This document shows, piece by piece, positions 46,088-58,054 of a DNA stretch of 62,239 nucleotides. Each line of letters starts with the position of its first letter. Position 1 is the stretch's first letter. The notes below the pieces were generated by a model that was not told the origin of the DNA, did no database searches, and was given only the letters and a program-made list of their open reading frames with translations. Location of the stretch: assembly GCF_001439605.1 (NCBI RefSeq), contig NZ_LMBX01000008.1:1-62239 (forward strand), given 5' to 3'. The DNA comes from Cytobacillus praedii (GTDB lineage: Bacteria > Bacillota > Bacilli > Bacillales > Cytobacillaceae). A program made the translations under genes and the position numbers.

Positions 46088-46740
46088 GATCTAGTTATTG
46101 AGCAAGTTTATTGATTTATCTAGCATTTTGAATGGTTTATCTAGTAACTATCTCTTTTTATCGAGCATTTCAGTTTAGAGTTCCAATTTATCGTGTATTT
46201 CCCATCGTTTATCTAGCGTTTTTCACTTTATATCGAGCATTTGCATAAAGTTATCTAGCAGCTTTCTTATTTTATCGAGCATTTCAGTTTGAGATTATCT
46301 TTATCGAGCATTTCTCATCGTTTATCTAGCATTTTTCACTTTATATCGAGCACTCGCATAAAGTTATCTAGCAGCTATCTCATTTTATCGAGCATTTCAG
46401 TTCGAGAGCAGCTTTATAGAGTAATTCCCATCGTTTATTTAGCATTATTCACTTTATATCGAGCATTTGCATAAAGTTATCTAGCAACTATCTCTTTTTA
46501 TCGAGCATTTCAGTTTGAGATCCGCTTTATCGAGTAATTCATATCGTTTATCAAGCATTTTTTACTTTATATCTAGCATTCACATAAGTTTATCTAGCAG
46601 CTTTTTCATTTTATCGAGCATTTCAGTTCGAGAGCAGCTTTATCTAGTAATTCCCATTGTTTATCAAGCATTATTTACTTTGTATCGAGCATCCATATGA
46701 AATTATCTAGCAGCATCGTCCCATTATCGAGCATTTCCCG
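46088..46740 (-). repeat. 21-bp phased GATAAA array, copy 2 (minus strand)
   Basis: TTTATC(G/T)AGCA, the complement of the motif. TATC (or a one-base variant) starts at 46117, 138, 159, 189, 210, 231, 252, 273, 302, 323, 344, 365, 386, 415, 436, 457, 478, 499, 528, 549, 570, 591, 612, 641, 662, 683, 704 and 725. Steps are 21 bp except every fifth, which is 29 (once 30), giving a 113-bp period. It separates yvoF from the his operon. Confidence 0.95.
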
Positions 46741-46779
46741 ACATTCCTACATACTAGGTACTATTTTCTGAATTATTTG

Positions 46780-46808
46780 TTGACGGAACTAAGAGAGGGA
46801 GTTAAAAT
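46780..46808 (+). promoter_or_regulatory. his operon promoter
   Basis: TTGACG (46780-46785), 17-nt spacer, TAAAAT (46803-46808). The leader is about 50 nt; no T-box or His-codon leader peptide fits in it. Confidence 0.7.
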
Positions 46809-46867
46809 ACATATATCTTTAATTTACTACCATATTAGCGAACTAAAGGATTTTGAGGTGAACGTCA

Positions 46868-48058
46868 TTGACCCGCTTATTTATGTTTGAAAAACCGCTA
46901 GGGATGAGAGATACATTACCCGATTTATATGATCGAAAACAAAAAATAAAATTATCCATAGAAAATGAGATGAAGAGTTGGGGCTATCAATTTATGGAGA
47001 CTCCAACACTTGAATATTATGATACGGTCGGTGCCGCGTCTGCCACACTCGATCAGCAGTTATTCAAACTTCTTGATCAGCAAGGGCAAACACTCGTCAT
47101 GCGGCCGGATATGACAGCGCCTATTGCACGTGTTGCTGCATCAAAGCTATTAAAAAATGATCTTCCGATTCGATTAGCGTATTCTGCAAATGTATTTCGT
47201 GCACAGCAGAGAGAAGCTGGACGCCCAGCTGAGTTCGAACAAATTGGTGTGGAGTGCATTGGAGATTCTACAATCAGTGCGGATGGAGAAGGAATTGCCT
47301 TAATGATTCATTCATTACAAGCAGCCGGATTAGAAGACTTTCGCCTTTCCATCGGGCATATTGGATTTGTGCAGACATATTTCCTGCAGATTTTAGGAAC
47401 GGATGAAAGAGTAGAAGCATTAACAAGATATTTATATGAAAAAAACTATGTAGGCTACCGGGAGCATGTAAATGAATTAGCACTATCATCCATAGATAAA
47501 CAAAGATTACTAGAATTCTTAACCCTTAGAGGCGGGCGTCCGATCATTGAAAAGTTTTTTGATTTGCTTGAGAATGACATAGGAAAAAGAGCAGTGACCG
47601 AACTTCAGCAGCTGTGGGACATCATTTCTGATTTTGGGTTAGATGAAAAGGTGACCTTCGACCTCACTTTGGTAAGCCATATGAGCTACTATACAGGAAT
47701 AGTATTTGAGGTATATGCAGGAAACGTCGGCTTTCCAATTGGCAATGGGGGCAGGTATGATTTATTGCTGCGGAAATTCGGAAAGCAAGCAGGTGCGACT
47801 GGATTTGCGATTCGAATAGATCGACTTTTAGAAGCATTTGTTGTTGATAATGAAGAATATGAGCGTGCCTCCTGTGTATTATTTAGTTCGGAGCGGCGAA
47901 AGGAAGCTTTTGAATATGCACAAAAGCAAAGGCAGTTAGGAAATAAAGTCGTACTGCAGGATATAATCGGAGTCAAGGATATCGATGGCTGCACAAGCCA
48001 ATACGTGGATATTACCTTTCTAGTCGGAAAATCGGGAACGGAGGTGGTGTTAAAATGA
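46868..48058 (+). CDS. hisZ: ATP phosphoribosyltransferase regulatory subunit HisZ
   Basis: 396-residue HisRS-like protein without tRNA charging, which activates the short-form HisG. Class II motif regions ([32 protein letters not shown]) are present. TTG 46868 is chosen because GAGGTGAA is 7 nt upstream. It overlaps hisG by 4 bp. Confidence 0.95.
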   Translation: MTRLFMFEKPLGMRDTLPDLYDRKQKIKLSIENEMKSWGYQFMETPTLEYYDTVGAASATLDQQLFKLLDQQGQTLVMRPDMTAPIARVAASKLLKNDLPIRLAYSANVFRAQQREAGRPAEFEQIGVECIGDSTISADGEGIALMIHSLQAAGLEDFRLSIGHIGFVQTYFLQILGTDERVEALTRYLYEKNYVGYREHVNELALSSIDKQRLLEFLTLRGGRPIIEKFFDLLENDIGKRAVTELQQLWDIISDFGLDEKVTFDLTLVSHMSYYTGIVFEVYAGNVGFPIGNGGRYDLLLRKFGKQAGATGFAIRIDRLLEAFVVDNEEYERASCVLFSSERRKEAFEYAQKQRQLGNKVVLQDIIGVKDIDGCTSQYVDITFLVGKSGTEVVLK

Positions 48059-48678
48059 AGGACTTTTTAACGATCGCCATGCCAAAAGGGAGGATATTTG
48101 AGGATGCGGCCCAATTGCTTAGACAGGCAGGCTTTCAATTGCCGCCTGAATTCGATGATTCACGAAAACTGATCATTGAAGTGCCTGAAGAAAAATTCCG
48201 ATTTATTTTAGCTAAGCCGATGGATGTTCCGACCTATGTAGAGCACGGGGTGGCTGACCTTGGGATTGCAGGGAAAGATGTCATGCTCGAGGAAGAACGG
48301 GATGTTTATGAATTGCTTGATTTAAAAATAAGTGCCTGCTACCTCGCTGTTGCTGGATTGCCTGAATCAAAAACCAATGATGTAGCGCCAAAGGTGGCAA
48401 CTAAATATCCACATGTAGCTGCAGCTTATTTTAGAGAGCAAGGGGAGCAGGTAGAGATTATTAAGTTGAATGGTTCGATTGAGCTGGCCCCTCTTATTGG
48501 GCTGGCTGATCGAATTGTCGATATTGTTTCAACGGGGAGAACGTTAAAGGAAAATGGCTTGGTCGAGTATGAGCAGATGGTGAAAATCACCTCCAGACTG
48601 ATTGTGAATCCAGTTAGCTTTCGACTGAAGGATGAGCGAATTAACGAGCTTGTCGAACGGCTAAGCAAGATAAAGTGA
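48055..48678 (+). CDS. hisG: ATP phosphoribosyltransferase, short form
   Basis: 207 residues, lacking the C-terminal regulatory domain of long HisG, as expected with HisZ present. The catalytic region shows [10 protein letters not shown] at the N-terminus and [15 protein letters not shown], the PRPP-binding loop. First committed step of histidine synthesis. Confidence 0.97.
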   Translation: MKDFLTIAMPKGRIFEDAAQLLRQAGFQLPPEFDDSRKLIIEVPEEKFRFILAKPMDVPTYVEHGVADLGIAGKDVMLEEERDVYELLDLKISACYLAVAGLPESKTNDVAPKVATKYPHVAAAYFREQGEQVEIIKLNGSIELAPLIGLADRIVDIVSTGRTLKENGLVEYEQMVKITSRLIVNPVSFRLKDERINELVERLSKIK

Positions 48679-48734
48679 AACTAACCATCAGTGGGAGTCT
48701 TACTGCCCTGCGATAAAAACTGGAGGGAACGTGC

Positions 48735-50006
48735 ATGAGAATCTTTAAAGTGAGTGATCAGCCTTCTATTAAAAGGTCAGTCGATAGTGGCACAAAGGAA
48801 CAGCGAGCAACAGTCAAAAACATTATCAAATCAGTTCGAAAAGATGGGGATCAGGCATTAAAAGCTTATTCATTAGAATTTGATGGGGTGCATCTGGAGG
48901 ACTTCACGGTAACAGAAGAAGAGAAAAGGGAAGCATATAAAGAAGTCGATGATACAGTCTTAGGAGTTATCAGAGAGGCTGCAGATAATATCCGAATCTA
49001 TCATGAAAAACAGCTGCGCACTTCCTGGATGACAACCGATGAAAATGGCTCGATTCTTGGGCAAAAAGTAACTCCTCTTGATTCGGTGGGCTTGTATGTT
49101 CCAGGGGGAACGGCAGCTTACCCATCATCGGTCTTAATGAATGTCATTCCTGCAAAGGTAGCTGGAGTCAAGCGAATTGTCATTGCCACTCCTCCTGATA
49201 AAAAAACAGGGAAGCTGCCGCCAGCCGTTCTTGTAGCTGCTCAAGAGGCAGGTGCAAAAGAAATGTATAAAGTTGGCGGAGCACAAGCGATAGCGGCTCT
49301 TGCCTACGGAACAGAGACGATTGCTTCTGTTGATAAAATTACAGGTCCAGGGAACATTTATGTAGCGCTAGCGAAAAGAGAAGTGTTCGGCGATGTGGAT
49401 ATTGATATGATCGCAGGACCAAGTGAAATAGCCATTATAGCTGATGCCACAGCCAAACCGAATGAAGTGGCAGCAGATCTATTGTCTCAAGCAGAGCACG
49501 ATCAATTATCGTGCAGTGTGCTAGTTACACCTTCAGAAGAGCTAGCTGAAGCGGTTGCCGATGAGGTTGAAAAACAATTGAATGTGCTCCCGCGCCAGGA
49601 AATCGCTAGACAGTCGATTGAAAACTATGGAGCAATATATGTAACTGAAACAATGGAGGAGGCTGTTCAAACAGTCAATCGCCTTGCACCTGAGCATTTA
49701 GAAATTATAACGGAAAATGCATTGTCGTTAATAGGACAAATTAGACATGCTGGAGCGATTTTTATTGGCAGATTTAGCCCTGAACCGGTTGGTGACTATT
49801 TTGCTGGACCGAATCATGTGCTGCCAACAAACGGCACGGCACGATTTTCTAGCCCGTTAAGTGTAGAAGATTTTCAAAAAAAATCGAGCATTGTTTTTTA
49901 TAGTGAAAAGGCATTGAAAGAGAATGGGGAAAAAATTGCCTCGTTTGCGCGTCTTGAGGGTCTAGAAGCTCATGCACGCGCGATTGAAGCAAGATTAAAG
50001 GGGTGA
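48735..50006 (+). CDS. hisD: Histidinol dehydrogenase
   Basis: 423-residue NAD and zinc enzyme for the last two oxidations to histidine. Signature [16 protein letters not shown] and the catalytic region [10 protein letters not shown], plus NHVLPT, are intact. TGGAGGGA precedes ATG 48735. Confidence 0.97.
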   Translation: MRIFKVSDQPSIKRSVDSGTKEQRATVKNIIKSVRKDGDQALKAYSLEFDGVHLEDFTVTEEEKREAYKEVDDTVLGVIREAADNIRIYHEKQLRTSWMTTDENGSILGQKVTPLDSVGLYVPGGTAAYPSSVLMNVIPAKVAGVKRIVIATPPDKKTGKLPPAVLVAAQEAGAKEMYKVGGAQAIAALAYGTETIASVDKITGPGNIYVALAKREVFGDVDIDMIAGPSEIAIIADATAKPNEVAADLLSQAEHDQLSCSVLVTPSEELAEAVADEVEKQLNVLPRQEIARQSIENYGAIYVTETMEEAVQTVNRLAPEHLEIITENALSLIGQIRHAGAIFIGRFSPEPVGDYFAGPNHVLPTNGTARFSSPLSVEDFQKKSSIVFYSEKALKENGEKIASFARLEGLEAHARAIEARLKG

Positions 50007-50010
50007 AATC

Positions 50011-50598
50011 ATGTCCAGAGTTTCTGAGATTAAGAGAATTACAAATGAAACAGAAATAAAGCTCTCATTAAATATAGATGGCGAAGGCACAAGCAAGCTT
50101 GAAACGGGTGTCCCGTTTTTAACCCATATGCTTGATTTATTCGCTAAACACGGTCAGTTTGATTTAACTGTTCATGCAAATGGAGATACAGAAGTGGATG
50201 ATCATCATACAACAGAGGATATTGGTATTTGTCTTGGACAGGTGCTGAAGGAGGCACTTGGCGATAAAAAGGGCATCAAGCGTTATGGGAATGCATTTGT
50301 TCCGATGGATGAGGCGCTTGCCCAGGTGGTTGTTGATTTAAGCAATCGCCCGCATTTAGAATTTCGTGCAGACCTTCCAAGTGCAAAGGTAGGAACATTC
50401 GATACGGAGCTTGTTCATGAATTTCTATGGAAGCTTGCGTTAGAAGCAAGGATGAATCTGCATGTGATCGTTCACTATGGAAAGAACACACATCATATCA
50501 TTGAAGCCATTTTTAAAGCACTTGCACGGGCATTAGATGAAGCGACAGCCATCGATCCAAGAATTAAAGGAGTTCCGTCTACGAAAGGGATGTTATAA
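50011..50598 (+). CDS. hisB: Imidazoleglycerol-phosphate dehydratase
   Basis: 195-residue monofunctional HisB with the manganese motifs DDHHTTED and NTHHIIEA. No phosphatase domain, so histidinol phosphatase must be encoded elsewhere. It ends directly against hisH. Confidence 0.97.
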   Translation: MSRVSEIKRITNETEIKLSLNIDGEGTSKLETGVPFLTHMLDLFAKHGQFDLTVHANGDTEVDDHHTTEDIGICLGQVLKEALGDKKGIKRYGNAFVPMDEALAQVVVDLSNRPHLEFRADLPSAKVGTFDTELVHEFLWKLALEARMNLHVIVHYGKNTHHIIEAIFKALARALDEATAIDPRIKGVPSTKGML

Positions 50599-51234
50599 AT
50601 GATCGGCATCATTGATTATGGCATGGGTAACCTGTTTAGTGTGAGCAAGGCTCTAGAAAGATTAGATGTGCCTTACTTTATTTCGGAAAAAGCAGAAGAG
50701 CTGATGAAGGCGAATGGATTAATCCTGCCAGGAGTTGGTTCCTTTAAAGATGCAATGGAGCGGTTAAATCAGACTGGCTTATCAGCTATGATTAAAGAAT
50801 TTGTGGAGATGGGAAAGCCCTTCCTTGGCATCTGTTTAGGGATGCAGCTTTTGTTTGAAGGAAGCAAAGAAAATGGGGAGACAATCGGCTTAGGATTACT
50901 CACAGGATATGTTGAAAAATTTTCGGGAGTAACAGCGGATGGCAGTCGATATAAAGTGCCGCATATGGGGTGGAATCAGTTGGAATGGACGCAAATTCCT
51001 TCGATTTTTCAGCAAATAGAGGATTATGCTTATTTTGTGCATTCATATTATGTTGATCATATGGACCAGGATGTTTTACTAGCAAAGTGCAGGTATGATG
51101 TAGAAGTCCCCGCGGTTGTTGGAAGGGGAAACCTATATGGCATGCAATTTCATCCCGAGAAAAGCAGCAGACTGGGCATAGAGCTATTGCGTAATTTTAC
51201 GGAACTCGCACGTGAAAGGGTGAATGCAAGATGA
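50599..51234 (+). CDS. hisH: Imidazole glycerol phosphate synthase, glutaminase subunit
   Basis: 211-residue class I glutaminase with the nucleophile Cys in GICLGMQLL and the His/Glu of FHPEKS. It feeds ammonia to HisF. It overlaps hisA by 4 bp. Confidence 0.97.
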   Translation: MIGIIDYGMGNLFSVSKALERLDVPYFISEKAEELMKANGLILPGVGSFKDAMERLNQTGLSAMIKEFVEMGKPFLGICLGMQLLFEGSKENGETIGLGLLTGYVEKFSGVTADGSRYKVPHMGWNQLEWTQIPSIFQQIEDYAYFVHSYYVDHMDQDVLLAKCRYDVEVPAVVGRGNLYGMQFHPEKSSRLGIELLRNFTELARERVNAR

Positions 51235-51968
51235 GCTTTACAATTTTTCCAGCGATCGATATGAGAAGCGGGAAATGTGTCCGTCTGCTCCAGGGAGACT
51301 ATAATCAGGAAACTGTGTATGGGAATTCCCCGTTTGAAATGGCTAGAAGTTTTGCAAGCGCTGGGGCAAGCTGGATTCACATGGTTGACCTTGACGGGGC
51401 GAAGGATGGGTTAAGGGTAAATGATTCTTTTGTCGTTAAGGCAGCAAATGAACTAACTGCCAAAATTCAAATCGGCGGGGGCATCCGAACAGAAGCGGAT
51501 ATCGCTCATTATTTAGAAAATGGGATTGCCCGTGTCATCCTTGGAAGCATCGCTGTCTCTGATCCTGACTTTGCGATTGAAATGATTCAAAAATACGAAG
51601 ATCAGATTGCGATTGGACTTGATGCGAAAAACGGCTATGTCGCAACGCAAGGCTGGCTTTATACATCGAAGGTGAAAGCAGTCGAGCTGGGCAAACGTTT
51701 TGCGGACGCTGGTGCAGAAACCTTTATATTTACAGATATTGCAACAGACGGCATGCTTTCAGGACCGAATGTGGAAGCGGTTAGGATGCTGGCACAGGAA
51801 ACAGGGAAATATGTGATTGCTTCAGGTGGTGTTAGCAGTCTTGCTGATTTAAGAAAACTGAACGAATTAAATAAGGCTGGCGTGATTGGGGCGATTGTCG
51901 GTAAAGCACTTTATGAAGGCCGTTTTTCTGTTTCAGAGGCATTAAGCGAGGTGTCGGTATCATGTTAA
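51231..51968 (+). CDS. hisA: ProFAR isomerase
   Basis: 245-residue TIM barrel. The catalytic Asp residues lie in FPAIDMRSG and FTDIATDGM; phosphate-binding IGGGIRT and ASGGVSS are intact. It overlaps hisF by 7 bp. Confidence 0.97.
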   Translation: MSFTIFPAIDMRSGKCVRLLQGDYNQETVYGNSPFEMARSFASAGASWIHMVDLDGAKDGLRVNDSFVVKAANELTAKIQIGGGIRTEADIAHYLENGIARVILGSIAVSDPDFAIEMIQKYEDQIAIGLDAKNGYVATQGWLYTSKVKAVELGKRFADAGAETFIFTDIATDGMLSGPNVEAVRMLAQETGKYVIASGGVSSLADLRKLNELNKAGVIGAIVGKALYEGRFSVSEALSEVSVSC

Positions 51969-52720
51969 CGAAGCGAATTATTCCCTGTCTTGATGTAAAG
52001 GATGGACGAGTCGTGAAGGGGGTTCAATTTGTGGAGCTGCAAGATGCAGGTGATCCTGTTGAATTGGCACGCTTTTATGATGAACAAGGGGCGGATGAGC
52101 TTGTTTTTCTAGATATCTCTGCATCTGTAGAAGGCCGAAAAACAATGATTGACGTTGTTAGAGCCGTTGCAGCTGAATTGGCCATTCCCTTTACAGTTGG
52201 CGGCGGAATCAACTCATTGAAAGAGATGAAGGGAATTTTAAGAGCAGGTGCGGATAAAGTTTCGTTAAATACGGCTGCTGTTAAAAATCCAAGCTTAATA
52301 ACAGAAGGGGCGAATTTCTTTGGTTCCCAATGCATGGTTGTGGCAATAGACGCGAAATACGAAATAGAGCAGGGATTATGGCGTGTCTATACCCATGGGG
52401 GGCGAACACCTACTGAACTAGATGTCATCGAGTGGGCAAGGAAAACGGCCGAGCTTGGTGCGGGTGAAATTCTCCTTACAAGCATGGACTCAGATGGGGA
52501 GAAAAATGGGTTTAATATCGAGCTGACACGGGCAGTGAGTGAGGCTGTATCCATTCCTGTGATTGCATCTGGAGGAGCAGGATGTGCGGAACATTTTGCC
52601 GAAGTTTTTACAGAAGGAAAAGCAGATGCAGCACTTGCAGCGTCCATTTTTCATTATAAAGAGACATCCGTTGCAGAAGTAAAGACATACTTAAATGAAA
52701 AAGGAGTGCTTGTCCGATGA
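51962..52720 (+). CDS. hisF: Imidazole glycerol phosphate synthase, cyclase subunit
   Basis: 252-residue TIM barrel. Catalytic Asp in [13 protein letters not shown] and LTSMDSDG, phosphate sites VGGGI and ASGGAG. Works with HisH. Confidence 0.97.
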   Translation: MLTKRIIPCLDVKDGRVVKGVQFVELQDAGDPVELARFYDEQGADELVFLDISASVEGRKTMIDVVRAVAAELAIPFTVGGGINSLKEMKGILRAGADKVSLNTAAVKNPSLITEGANFFGSQCMVVAIDAKYEIEQGLWRVYTHGGRTPTELDVIEWARKTAELGAGEILLTSMDSDGEKNGFNIELTRAVSEAVSIPVIASGGAGCAEHFAEVFTEGKADAALAASIFHYKETSVAEVKTYLNEKGVLVR

Positions 52721-53307
52721 ATGTTCAGTTTGATGAAAAGGGGCTTGTGCCGGCAATTGTTCAGGATGCACGTACGAAAGAAGTGCTGACCCTTGCTTAT
52801 ATGAATAAGGAATCATTAGAAAAGTCGATAGAAACAGGGGAAACCTGGTTCTTCAGCCGTTCGCGGCAGGAGCTTTGGCATAAAGGCGCAACAAGCGGGA
52901 ATACCCAGAAAATCATCGAAATGAAAGTAGATTGCGATCAAGATGCAATTGTTGTGCTAGTCGAACCAGCTGGACCAGCCTGTCATACAGGAGAAACCAG
53001 CTGCTTTTCTGATCCGATGATTCTCTTCAAGCTTGAACAAGTCATTAAAGATCGTGAAAAAAACCGGCCAGAAGGTGCCTATACAACCTACTTATTTGAA
53101 AAAGGCCTGGACAAAATCCTGAAAAAAGTAGGAGAAGAGTCTGCAGAGGTCATTATCGCTGCAAAAAATCGAGATAAAGAAGAACTCAAATGGGAAGCCG
53201 CTGATTTAATTTACCATTTACTTGTATTACTAAGAGAGCAGGACCTGCCGTTATATGAAATTCTGAAAGTCCTAGAGAAAAGACATGAACCAAAACCGGC
53301 CGAATAA
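52717..53307 (+). CDS. hisI: Bifunctional PR-AMP cyclohydrolase / PR-ATP pyrophosphatase
   Basis: 196-residue fusion of the HisI domain (about 1-105, with [16 protein letters not shown] and the zinc-site PACHTG region) and the HisE domain (about 110-196, with [14 protein letters not shown] and [13 protein letters not shown]). Last gene of the operon; hisC and a phosphatase gene are absent from the window. Confidence 0.96.
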   Translation: MNVQFDEKGLVPAIVQDARTKEVLTLAYMNKESLEKSIETGETWFFSRSRQELWHKGATSGNTQKIIEMKVDCDQDAIVVLVEPAGPACHTGETSCFSDPMILFKLEQVIKDREKNRPEGAYTTYLFEKGLDKILKKVGEESAEVIIAAKNRDKEELKWEAADLIYHLLVLLREQDLPLYEILKVLEKRHEPKPAE

Positions 53308-53322
53308 TGGCTGGTTTTTTTC
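53292..53322 (+). terminator. his operon terminator
   Basis: AAAACCGGCC / GGCTGGTTTT (one G-U) with a T-run; the hisI stop codon is in the loop. Confidence 0.85.
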
Positions 53323-53353
53323 TATATTATATGAAAAGAGGGCCACAAATCGA

Positions 53354-54000
53354 ATTGCTAGATAACATAAAATAGATGCTAGATAAACATATAGAAATGC
53401 TAGATAAATCATGTAGATTGCTTGATAAAGAGTTCCACAAATCGAATTGCTAGATAACATAAAAAAGCTGCTAGATAAACATATTCAAATGCTAGATAAA
53501 ATAGAAAAGACGCTCGATAAATCATGTAAATTGCTCGATAAAGAGAATCACAAATCGAATTACACGATAACGTAAAAAAGCTGCTAGATAAACATATCCA
53601 AATGCTAGATAAACTAAGAAAGCTGCTCGATAAATTATGTAAATTGCTCGATAATGAGAATCACAAATCGAATTACACGATAACGTAAAAAAGCTGCTAG
53701 ATAAACATATTCAAATGATAGATAAAATAGAAAAGACGCTCGATAAATCATGTAAATTGCTCGATAATGAGAATCACAAATCGAATTGCACGATAACGTA
53801 AAAAAGCTGCTAGATAACCAAATCGAAATGCTAGATAAAATAGAAAAGACGCTCGATAAATCATGTAAATTGCTCAATAAAGAGTTCCACAAATTGAATT
53901 ACTCGATAAGATGAAAAAACTGCTAGATAAACATATCCAACTGCTAGATAAAATAAGAATGCTGCTCGATAAATCTAGATAAATAACTCAATAAGAGCAA
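53354..54000 (+). repeat. 21-bp phased GATAAA array, copy 3
   Basis: GATAA (or a one-base variant) has its G at 53361, 382, 403, 424, 453, 474, 495, 516, 537, 566, 587, 608, 629, 650, 679, 700, 721, 742, 763, 792, 813, 834, 855, 876, 905, 926, 947 and 968. Steps are 21 bp with every fifth 29, so 113 bp per super-unit (the first block is one site short). The 29-bp step contains a conserved CACAAATCGAATT. No gene is seen. Confidence 0.95.
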
Positions 54001-54116
54001 TCATTACATAAATTCACCAAAATGTAACAAATTCAGAGAAACAAACGAACTTAAATGCAGGATTTCCCCTAACAAAAAAAGAAATTAGCTTCCAATCATA
54101 TAAAGGAGGGAGCAAA

Positions 54117-55079
54117 TTGATTGTCAAAGAACGAAGCATACCAATTAGAATACAAAAGAACGAAGCATTATTAAGGAGGCTTCCAAAAGATCATATAAAA
54201 AGACAAGAAATCGAGGAGGATCTACGAAAGCGCTGGGCAGGTTATCGAGGAGAGCAATCCGTCGATTATTATTTAGGAAAATTGCCGGAAAAGGATTTTC
54301 TAATCTTTCATGGCATTCGCCTTTCCAATGGCGAATACATCTTTCAAATAGATACACTCCTTTTGACCCCATATTTTGCGCTTATTCTAGAAATAAAAAA
54401 CTTTTCAGGCACTTTGTATTTTGACCCACTATTTAATCAATGGATCCAAACAGCACAAACGGGTGAAAAAGGGTACCCGTGTCCAATTGAACAAGCCAAC
54501 CAGCAGAAACAAGGACTTAAAAAATGGCTAGAAGCACGCAATATATCCATTCCTATTGATTTCCTCGTAGTTATAAGCAAACCCTCGACCATTCTTAAAA
54601 CTGCACATGGGAACACGCCTATCCTTCAGAAGGTTTTACATATTCAATTCCTGCTCGATAAAATTCAAAAATTAACATCCAAGGAAACAATTTTGAATCA
54701 TAAAGAATTAAAAAGAATAGCACGCCTTATGGTAAAAGAGCACAGATCAGAAACATTTGATATTCTAACATTTTATAAAGTTCTTCCATCAGAATTAATA
54801 ACGGGTGTCTTCTGCAGCAATTGCATATCAATCCAAATGACTAGATGTTACGGAAATTGGATTTGCCCCGAATGCAAGCAGAAAGACCCGCATGCACACG
54901 TTCGAGCAGTCGAGGATTACTTCCTATTATTTAATGATACCCCCTTATCCAATCAGAGATTTCGTGACTTTCTTCATTTAACATCTCCTTATATTGCCAA
55001 TCGCCTGTTATTATCTATGAATTTGCCTTTTACCGGTTCGAGAAAGGATAGGCTTTATCACTCGTCAGCGGCTTGGTAA
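54117..55079 (+). CDS. NERD-domain protein with C-terminal zinc ribbon
   Basis: 320 residues. The NERD (nuclease-related) domain spans about 35-150, with GEQSVDYYLGKLP, IDTLLLTPYFALILEIKNFSG (the Asp and Glu-x-Lys core of the fold) and a predicted nuclease-like site. The C-terminal part has a four-Cys ribbon, CSNC and CPEC (about 235-258), and then a helical tail. Start TTG 54117 follows AAAGGAGGGAGC. Function is unknown; a DNA-processing role is inferred from the fold. Confidence 0.85.
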   Translation: MIVKERSIPIRIQKNEALLRRLPKDHIKRQEIEEDLRKRWAGYRGEQSVDYYLGKLPEKDFLIFHGIRLSNGEYIFQIDTLLLTPYFALILEIKNFSGTLYFDPLFNQWIQTAQTGEKGYPCPIEQANQQKQGLKKWLEARNISIPIDFLVVISKPSTILKTAHGNTPILQKVLHIQFLLDKIQKLTSKETILNHKELKRIARLMVKEHRSETFDILTFYKVLPSELITGVFCSNCISIQMTRCYGNWICPECKQKDPHAHVRAVEDYFLLFNDTPLSNQRFRDFLHLTSPYIANRLLLSMNLPFTGSRKDRLYHSSAAW

Positions 55080-55162
55080 TGTCAAATATCCCTCAATCCC
55101 TTCTCTATAAGGTTGCTCATGTGATATACTACTTGAGTTGATTAAGAAAGATGGAGGATTTC

Positions 55163-56656
55163 ATGAGCAAAGACTCTAAAGCAAGACAACCAAAAGGAAA
55201 ATTACTAACATTTAACCCGACCGGTGAGTATTATTTTGCCAAAGGACTAAAGGCTTACCATAAAAGGGATCTATATAAAGCAAAAAAATATATACAGCGA
55301 GCGATGCAGCTAGAGCCTGGAGAACCAATGATAGTTTGTCAATTAGCGATTATTTGCTCGGAATTGGGTGACTATCAGGAGGCAAACACGTTTCTTCACA
55401 CGATTCTGGAGGAATTGGATGCGGATATGGTGGAATGCCACTATTTCCTTGCAAACAATTATGCCCATTTAGGCTTCTTCAAGGATGCTTATCATCATGC
55501 CAATTTATATTTGGAGCTGGATGAGGATGGTGAATTTGTCGATCACACGATGGATTTACTTGAATTGCTGACAATGGAAGCGGAAGAGATGGATGAAGAG
55601 TTATATGATCAGGACGATCTTATTACAAAGCAGGAGCATGCACGGGAACTTCTGGAATCTGGGCATTTTCCAAAAGCGGTGGAACTGCTAAATTCAGTGA
55701 TCGATGAGTATCCTGAATACTGGTCTGCCTATAACAATCTTGCGCTTGCCTATTTTTACCTTGGTGATAATCAAAAGGCTGCTGATATTCTAGAAAAGGT
55801 GTTTCAAGAAAATCCTGGGAACTTGCACGCCCTATGCAATAAGCTCGTGTTTGCGTTTTATCAGCATGATCTGCCTGAAGTTAAAGCATTGAAGGACATG
55901 TTGAAAAAGATTAAGCCGATATCAATTGAGCATCAATTTAAGCTTGGGGCAACATTTGCTTTAACAGGCGAATATGATGAGGCTTTTTCATTGCTGCGCA
56001 GCCTTCAGAAAAAGGGTTTTGATGGAGATGGCACCTTTTTTTATTGGCTTTCCTATGCTGCGTACTATACAGGCAGGGAAGCAATTGCTCAATCTGCATG
56101 GAAAAAAGCGATTCAAATGAATCCAGAAAAAGAAGGCAGCGAGCCATGGAACGAGGATAAGACTGTCCTTGACGGTTTTGAAAACCACCATGTATCCATT
56201 CTGAAAAAATTGGAAAGCGATTATATTGAGGAACGCCTATTTGCCTTATTCTTAACTTCCGTGTCAGCGGGAAAAGATGAGATTCTGGGTTCAAAAGAAA
56301 TGAAGCAAAATCAAAGATTCTCACATTTAGAGCGGAAATATTTATCGTTTTTACGGACAAAAGAAGAAATGGCTGACCAGGCACTACACGAAACAGCCAT
56401 ACTTCTTTATCAAAATTATCATCCAATCGGTACAGTAGAAGCTGGATTGTTTTTAATGTGGTTTGCTGTTTTTGTCAAGATGGAAAGCAGCAGCCTGCCA
56501 GTCAAAAACAATAAGGCATGGGCAGCTGCAGTTGAATATATCTGGATGAAAATGCGAGAAGAAAAGGTTTCTCAGCAGCAGCTTGCTGGAAAATATGGTG
56601 TTTCCTCTTCTACCTTACAAAAATATGTAAAAATGGTTAAAAATCTCCTTTCGTGA
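55163..56656 (+). CDS. yvcD: TPR-repeat protein (YvcD-like)
   Basis: 497-residue cytoplasmic protein. TPR helices occur at about 22-55, 56-120 and 155-300, with the GDYQEANTFL, GDNQKAADIL and GEYDEAFSLL turns. The C-terminal 60 residues look like a winged or HTH module (KVSQQQLAGKYGVSSSTLQKYV). ATG 55163 is chosen because GGAGG lies 5 nt upstream; ATG 55151 has a weak site. Position before trxB matches B. subtilis yvcD. Role unknown. Confidence 0.8.
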   Translation: MSKDSKARQPKGKLLTFNPTGEYYFAKGLKAYHKRDLYKAKKYIQRAMQLEPGEPMIVCQLAIICSELGDYQEANTFLHTILEELDADMVECHYFLANNYAHLGFFKDAYHHANLYLELDEDGEFVDHTMDLLELLTMEAEEMDEELYDQDDLITKQEHARELLESGHFPKAVELLNSVIDEYPEYWSAYNNLALAYFYLGDNQKAADILEKVFQENPGNLHALCNKLVFAFYQHDLPEVKALKDMLKKIKPISIEHQFKLGATFALTGEYDEAFSLLRSLQKKGFDGDGTFFYWLSYAAYYTGREAIAQSAWKKAIQMNPEKEGSEPWNEDKTVLDGFENHHVSILKKLESDYIEERLFALFLTSVSAGKDEILGSKEMKQNQRFSHLERKYLSFLRTKEEMADQALHETAILLYQNYHPIGTVEAGLFLMWFAVFVKMESSSLPVKNNKAWAAAVEYIWMKMREEKVSQQQLAGKYGVSSSTLQKYVKMVKNLLS

Positions 56657-56742
56657 GCAAATATTTGGACGGAATCCTTTAATTTTTATAGGATATGAGT
56701 AGATGGTCATAATAGAATAAAGATCCCTTTTCTTAGGAGTGA

Positions 56743-57699
<957 letters not shown>

Positions 57700-57704
57700 T
57701 GTGT

Positions 57705-57740
57705 AAAAAGCCGCATACTAATTGTGCGGCTTTTCTTTTT
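57705..57740 (+). terminator. Terminator after trxB
   Basis: AAAAGCCGCA / TGCGGCTTTT stem with loop TACTAATTG. Confidence 0.85.
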
Positions 57741-57875
57741 ACTAAAACTTTCTTCATCGGAAATAATATTTACAAAAAGTAATTCTCTTTTAATTTTCCT
57801 GTAACAGTCATGCAATAAAATTGAGGTATTCTAATAATAGAAATTGACCCCCTTTTAAAGATATAATCCTTTGTT

Positions 57876-57904
57876 AAGCACAGTGTATCTGTGCTTTTTT
57901 TTTG
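57876..57904 (+). terminator. Orphan terminator between trxB and yvcI
   Basis: AAGCACAG-TGTAT-CTGTGCTT followed by nine or more T. No gene lies between this and the trxB terminator 135 bp upstream. The rest of the 57741-58054 gap holds nothing else I can assign. Confidence 0.8.
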
Positions 57905-58054
57905 TCTAAAAATAATCGGAATATTTTATTAAAATCAACAATAATTGTGTTCGATAAATCCAATTGTAAGAATCTTCAATTCGTTGTGGGTGTTTAACAA
58001 AAATAGTATAATAAAAGGAATAAGCAGACGGGATGGAAGGCAGGTGCATAGAAG

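Noticed and set aside
46289..46700. Two 61-codon plus-strand frames rich in Leu-Ser-Ser heptads inside array 2.
   Set aside because: They arise because a 21-bp period equals seven codons on the strand that lacks the stop codons of the motif. There is no ribosome site, and the 29-bp steps shift the frame.
46741..46867. T-box or attenuator for the his operon.
   Set aside because: The leader from the predicted promoter is only about 50 nt and has no T-box core or His-rich leader peptide.
53340..54000. CRISPR array.
   Set aside because: Repeats are about 10 bp at 21-bp steps, the intervening DNA is itself partly repeated every 113 bp, and no cas genes are present.
55938..56426. 162-codon minus-strand frame opposite yvcD.
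   Set aside because: It is a shadow of the TPR gene without a start site or domain.
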